Shown piece by piece: positions 5,454 to 8,513 of a stretch of 8,513 bases of DNA (positions are counted from its first letter, which is position 1; each line of letters begins with the position of its first letter). Origin of the DNA: an uncultured bacterium. GTDB taxonomy: Bacteria; Patescibacteriota; Minisyncoccia; Moranbacterales; GWC2-37-73. The notes beneath the pieces were generated by a model. The model did no database searches, had not been told where the DNA came from, and saw only the letters and a list, made by a program, of their open reading frames with translations. The stretch lies in contig CAIPMZ010000023.1 of the NCBI GenBank assembly GCA_903866285.1, positions 1 through 8,513 of the forward strand. Reading direction: 5' to 3'. Position numbers and translations under genes: made by a program.

Positions 5454-8400
5454 ATGGTTAAAATTCTCAATAAAAAAAATAGTAGTAGCTCTGCTAAAGA
5501 AGTCCAAACCGGTAGGGTTTTGCAGAAAATGCGCGGTCAATCCGAAGAAGAGCAGGCCGCTCAAATGGCAAACCTTTATAATATTTCCTATATTGATTTA
5601 AATATTTTTCCGGTTGGCGCGGAAAATTTAAGTATTATTACCGAAGAAGCTTGCCGACGTTATAAGGTAACCGTCTTCCAAAAAAACGGCAAAGAAGTTA
5701 AAATTGGAATCGTTGATCCAGCTAACGAGGAAACCCTTTTATATCTTGAAAAATTAAAAAATGAAAATGGTTGGAGTGTCACGTTGTATGTTATTTCCCA
5801 ATCAGCTTTGGCGAGAATTTGGAAAAGATACCGCGACGTCCCACTACTGGAAAACCTCGAAGCGATGCAGGTTTCGCTAAGCGGAAACGACCTTGAAAAG
5901 TTCGAAGCAGAATTCGGAAGCCTGCTAGATTTAAAAAAACGGATTAAAGAAATTCCAACCACCCAAGTTATCTCTATCATTATGGCTGGCGCGGTAAAAA
6001 TGAAAGCCAGTGATATCCATTTCGAACCGCAGGAGCAAGAAGTTCGCATGCGTTTTCGGATTGACGGTATTTTGCAAGACATTGGTAATTTTCCGACGGA
6101 AGTTTATCGTTTTATCTTGTCGCGCCTTAAGATGATGAGCAAGATGAAAATAAATATTCGCGATATTTCTCAAGACGGTCATTTTGCCATCGAAACGGCT
6201 AGCGGAAAAATTAACGTCCGCACAAATATTATTCCGGGTAATTACGGCGAATCAGTCGTGATGCGCCTTTTAAGTCAGTCCGACACTTTGCTGTCAGTGG
6301 AAGATTTAGGTTTACAAGGCCTAGCTTACGAACGCGTCCAAAAAGAATTAGCTAAGCCCCACGGTATGATTTTAACGACCGGCCCAACTGGCTCCGGGAA
6401 AACGACGACACTTTACGCTTTAGTTAATAAATTAAATACGCCAGGCATTAAAATAATTACGATCGAAGATCCGATTGAATACGAAATTAAAAATATTTCC
6501 CAGACGCAAGTAGCTAAAGATCGCAATTATACTTTTGCGGAAGGTTTGCGCGCTATCGTGCGTCAAGATCCGGATGTGATTCTAGTTGGCGAAATTCGCG
6601 ACGAAGAAACTTCGGATATTGCGATTAACGCTGCGCTGACTGGGCATCTCGTCCTTTCAACCTTGCACACTAATTCCGCGCCTGCCTCGATCCCGCGTTT
6701 TATTGAATTGGGCGTCAAGCCAAACTTAATTGCGCCTTCGATGAACGTTTTTATTGCCCAACGTCTCGTGCGAAAACTTTGTGTGCATTGTCGCGAAAGT
6801 TATGAACCAGCCAAAGAAACTATTAGCTCAATCAAAAAAATTCTGGCTATTATTTCGCCGAAAGCTAAAATTGAGATTCCGAAAGAGGTCAGCGCGCTGT
6901 ATCGCCCGGTTGGTTGCGACCAGTGTCATCACCTCGGTTTTAGCGGTCGTATGGGAATTTTCGAAGTACTAACGATTAATGAAAGTATCGAAAAATTAAT
7001 TTTAGAAATGGGCAGTGAACGCGAAATTACGCAAGCTGCTTTAGAGGACGGCATGATTACGATGACTCAAGATGGTATTATTAAAGCGCTAAATGGGCTA
7101 ACTTCGATGGAAGAGGTTTGGCGCGCCACTGGGCAGACGGAATTTTTGGAAGATATTTACGAAAAGCTGATGGAATCTTCACTTTCGCGCGCAGTTAATT
7201 TAACGCGCGAAGATTTAGACTTGGTTTTTAAAAATATGACCTCTATTGAAACGCTGGGAAATTTAATTAAAGCCAGTAACTCGAAAGATGTCGCCAGGTA
7301 CGTTTTTGCTAGTAGTCTTCTGCTGGAAGTTGGGGATATTCACCTAGAACCAGAAGAAAAAGATGTTAAAATTCGTTTTCGCATTGACGGGATCCTGCAA
7401 ACGATTGCCGAAGTACCGCTAACTGAATATCCTAGTATTTTAGGTGAAATAAAATTCTTGAGCGGCTTTGCTAGCGAAGTGCGCGGCGGCGTCGTGGACG
7501 GACGTTTTTCGCTTGCCCTAGAAGCGCCTTTTGAAAATATTACCGAAACAAAAATCGACGTGCGCGTTTCAGTTATCCTCGGTGGCTACGGCGAAACCGT
7601 CGTCATGCGCGTTTTAAATAAATCCTCCGTAGAACTTGATCTTAATAAATTAGGGATTCGCGAGCAAAATTTAGCTAAGATTTTAAAAGAAACTAAAAAA
7701 CCGCACGGCGTTTTCCTTAACACTGGTCCAACTGGCTCCGGAAAAACGACGACCCTATACAGCATTTTAAAAATCTTAAATAAGCCAGAAGTAAAAATTA
7801 TCAGCGTTGAAGACCCGATTGAATATCAACTCGAAGGAATTTTGCAAACCCCAGTTAACGAAAAAGATGGTTATACTTTTGGGACGGCCCTGCGCTCGCT
7901 CCTGCGTCAAAATCCCGATATTGTGATGATTGGGGAAATTCGCGATGAAGAAACGGCTAACGTCGCCATTCAGGCGGCACTAACAGGCCACAGCATTCTT
8001 TCGACTTTGCACACTAACGACGCTGCTGGTTCAATTTCCCGCTTAGCTAATATGAACGTGCGGAGCGATGATCTGGCCACTGCCCTTAACGCGCTCATGG
8101 CCCAACGCCTCGTACGTAAACTTTGCGTTTGTAAAACAAAGCGCCCAACGACGCCCGCGGAAAAAAGCAGTCTCGAAAAAGTTTTAGCCGGCATCTCACC
8201 TAAAGCCGAAGTAACCGTCCTGGCGCCAGATTTTATTTTTGAGCCCAAGGGTTGCGAGCACTGCAAACAACTTGGTTATAAAGGACGCACGACGATTAGC
8301 GAAATTTTAGTGGTTGATCGTGAAATTGAAGAACTCATAATTGCTGGCGCCTCAGCTTCTCAAATTCGCGACAAAGCCGTCGAAAACGGCATGCTCACGA

Positions 8401-8471
8401 TGGAGCAAGATGGGATGCTCAAAGTCCTCGAAGGCGAAACCACGCTGGATGAGGTGGAAAGAGTAGTGTAA
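5454..8471 (+). CDS. Tandem (two-headed) GspE/PilB-type pilus assembly ATPase
   Basis: 1005 residues, against roughly 550-600 for usual PilB/GspE. Residues 38-128 resemble the C-terminal part of the GspE/MshEN N-domain; the RLG..L motifs for c-di-GMP binding are not seen. Module 1 (about 164-560): SDIHFEP 186-192, Walker A GPTGSGKT 310-317, Asp box TIEDPIEY 336-343, Walker B DVILVGE 374-380, His box H399/H405, and zinc-type cysteines C443, C446, C488, C491. Module 2 (about 610-1005): GDIHLEP 627-633, Walker A 758-765, SVEDPIEY 784-791, DIVMIGE 822-828, H847/H853, cysteines C891, C893, C934, C937. The first pair of module 2 is CxC, one residue short. The helical linker is about 561-610. Both modules look able to bind ATP. 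Inferred role: cytoplasmic motor for type IV pilus or pseudopilus extension. ATG 5454 is the first start after the in-frame TAA at 5442-5444; no Shine-Dalgarno is seen. Confidence 0.93.
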   Translation: MVKILNKKNSSSSAKEVQTGRVLQKMRGQSEEEQAAQMANLYNISYIDLNIFPVGAENLSIITEEACRRYKVTVFQKNGKEVKIGIVDPANEETLLYLEKLKNENGWSVTLYVISQSALARIWKRYRDVPLLENLEAMQVSLSGNDLEKFEAEFGSLLDLKKRIKEIPTTQVISIIMAGAVKMKASDIHFEPQEQEVRMRFRIDGILQDIGNFPTEVYRFILSRLKMMSKMKINIRDISQDGHFAIETASGKINVRTNIIPGNYGESVVMRLLSQSDTLLSVEDLGLQGLAYERVQKELAKPHGMILTTGPTGSGKTTTLYALVNKLNTPGIKIITIEDPIEYEIKNISQTQVAKDRNYTFAEGLRAIVRQDPDVILVGEIRDEETSDIAINAALTGHLVLSTLHTNSAPASIPRFIELGVKPNLIAPSMNVFIAQRLVRKLCVHCRESYEPAKETISSIKKILAIISPKAKIEIPKEVSALYRPVGCDQCHHLGFSGRMGIFEVLTINESIEKLILEMGSEREITQAALEDGMITMTQDGIIKALNGLTSMEEVWRATGQTEFLEDIYEKLMESSLSRAVNLTREDLDLVFKNMTSIETLGNLIKASNSKDVARYVFASSLLLEVGDIHLEPEEKDVKIRFRIDGILQTIAEVPLTEYPSILGEIKFLSGFASEVRGGVVDGRFSLALEAPFENITETKIDVRVSVILGGYGETVVMRVLNKSSVELDLNKLGIREQNLAKILKETKKPHGVFLNTGPTGSGKTTTLYSILKILNKPEVKIISVEDPIEYQLEGILQTPVNEKDGYTFGTALRSLLRQNPDIVMIGEIRDEETANVAIQAALTGHSILSTLHTNDAAGSISRLANMNVRSDDLATALNALMAQRLVRKLCVCKTKRPTTPAEKSSLEKVLAGISPKAEVTVLAPDFIFEPKGCEHCKQLGYKGRTTISEILVVDREIEELIIAGASASQIRDKAVENGMLTMEQDGMLKVLEGETTLDEVERVV

Positions 8472-8477
8472 CTAGGT

Positions 8478-8509
8478 TTTAGCCCCAGTGGCATTTGCCA
8501 CGGGGTAAA
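8478..8509 (+). other. Hairpin just after the ATPase gene (possible terminator, cut by window end)
   Basis: TTTA-g-CCCC-a-GTGGC (8478-8492) pairs with GCCAC-GGGG-TAAA (8497-8509) around an ATTT loop; two bases (8482 and 8487) bulge on the left. It starts six bases after the stop codon. A strong stem at this position suggests transcript end or mRNA 3' protection, but no T-run follows within the four bases that remain, so a terminator is unproven. Confidence 0.5.
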
Positions 8510-8513
8510 CTTC

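Noticed and set aside
5389..5601. Small + strand frame of 70 codons overlapping the ATPase start
   Set aside because: It runs out of frame through the start of a clearly conserved gene, is Lys/Phe-rich as expected of AT-rich leader DNA, and shows no domain or ribosome site.
5454..5840. c-di-GMP-binding MshEN motif at the ATPase N-terminus
   Set aside because: The paired RLG..L / LLG..L motifs are not visible; only the later part of the N-domain is recognisable.
1..8471. UGA recoded as glycine (the code of some CPR lineages)
   Set aside because: No in-frame TGA occurs in the three genes, glycine uses GGN, and the stops are TAG/TAA.

Overview
The window carries three large genes, all on the + strand, and nothing on the - strand that I believe is a gene. 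Each gene seems to be its own transcription unit: a hairpin terminator follows gene 1 and another follows gene 2, and promoter-like or structured DNA fills both gaps (253 and 382 bases).

Organism. The genes use ordinary stops (TAG, TAA, TAA) with no in-frame TGA, so the standard bacterial code fits. The combination of a giant Gly/Thr-rich tail-fibre-like surface protein, a divergent DHH-family protein and a GspE/PilB pilus ATPase, with no visible Shine-Dalgarno sequence before genes 2 and 3, is most like genomes of the Candidate Phyla Radiation (Patescibacteria, Parcubacteria-like). This is from remembered family resemblance, not a search, and is only moderately certain.

Layout. Bases 1-3669: the 3' part (1222 codons) of a very large surface or secreted fibre protein, with 'GIGT..PT' modules, a cleaved-adhesin-like jelly-roll, an exact 17-residue beta-roll repeat resembling YadA heads, a domain like the C-terminal chaperone/autocleavage domain of phage tail appendages (Peptidase_G2-like), a coiled coil, and a C-terminal beta domain with a calcium-loop-like motif. 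Bases 3670-3922: terminator, a good promoter candidate and a short inverted repeat. Bases 3923-5071: a DHH/DHHA1-type phosphoesterase relative whose metal-binding residues are largely replaced, so probably a pseudoenzyme or one with altered chemistry. Bases 5072-5453: a strong terminator, then a 115-nt imperfect palindrome in front of the next gene. Bases 5454-8471: a 1005-residue protein with two complete GspE/PilB ATPase modules in one chain. The window ends in a hairpin just after this gene.

How they may fit together. The tandem ATPase would power assembly of a type IV pilus or related pseudopilus from the cytoplasmic face. The DHH-like protein belongs to a family that handles short RNAs and cyclic dinucleotides; losing its catalytic residues while sitting beside a pilus motor suggests a sensor or scaffold role, but that is inference. 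The fibre protein is an extracellular adhesin candidate; nothing ties it to the pilus except adjacency. The most unusual items are the two-headed ATPase with its asymmetric halves, the degenerate DHH protein and the palindromic leader between them.
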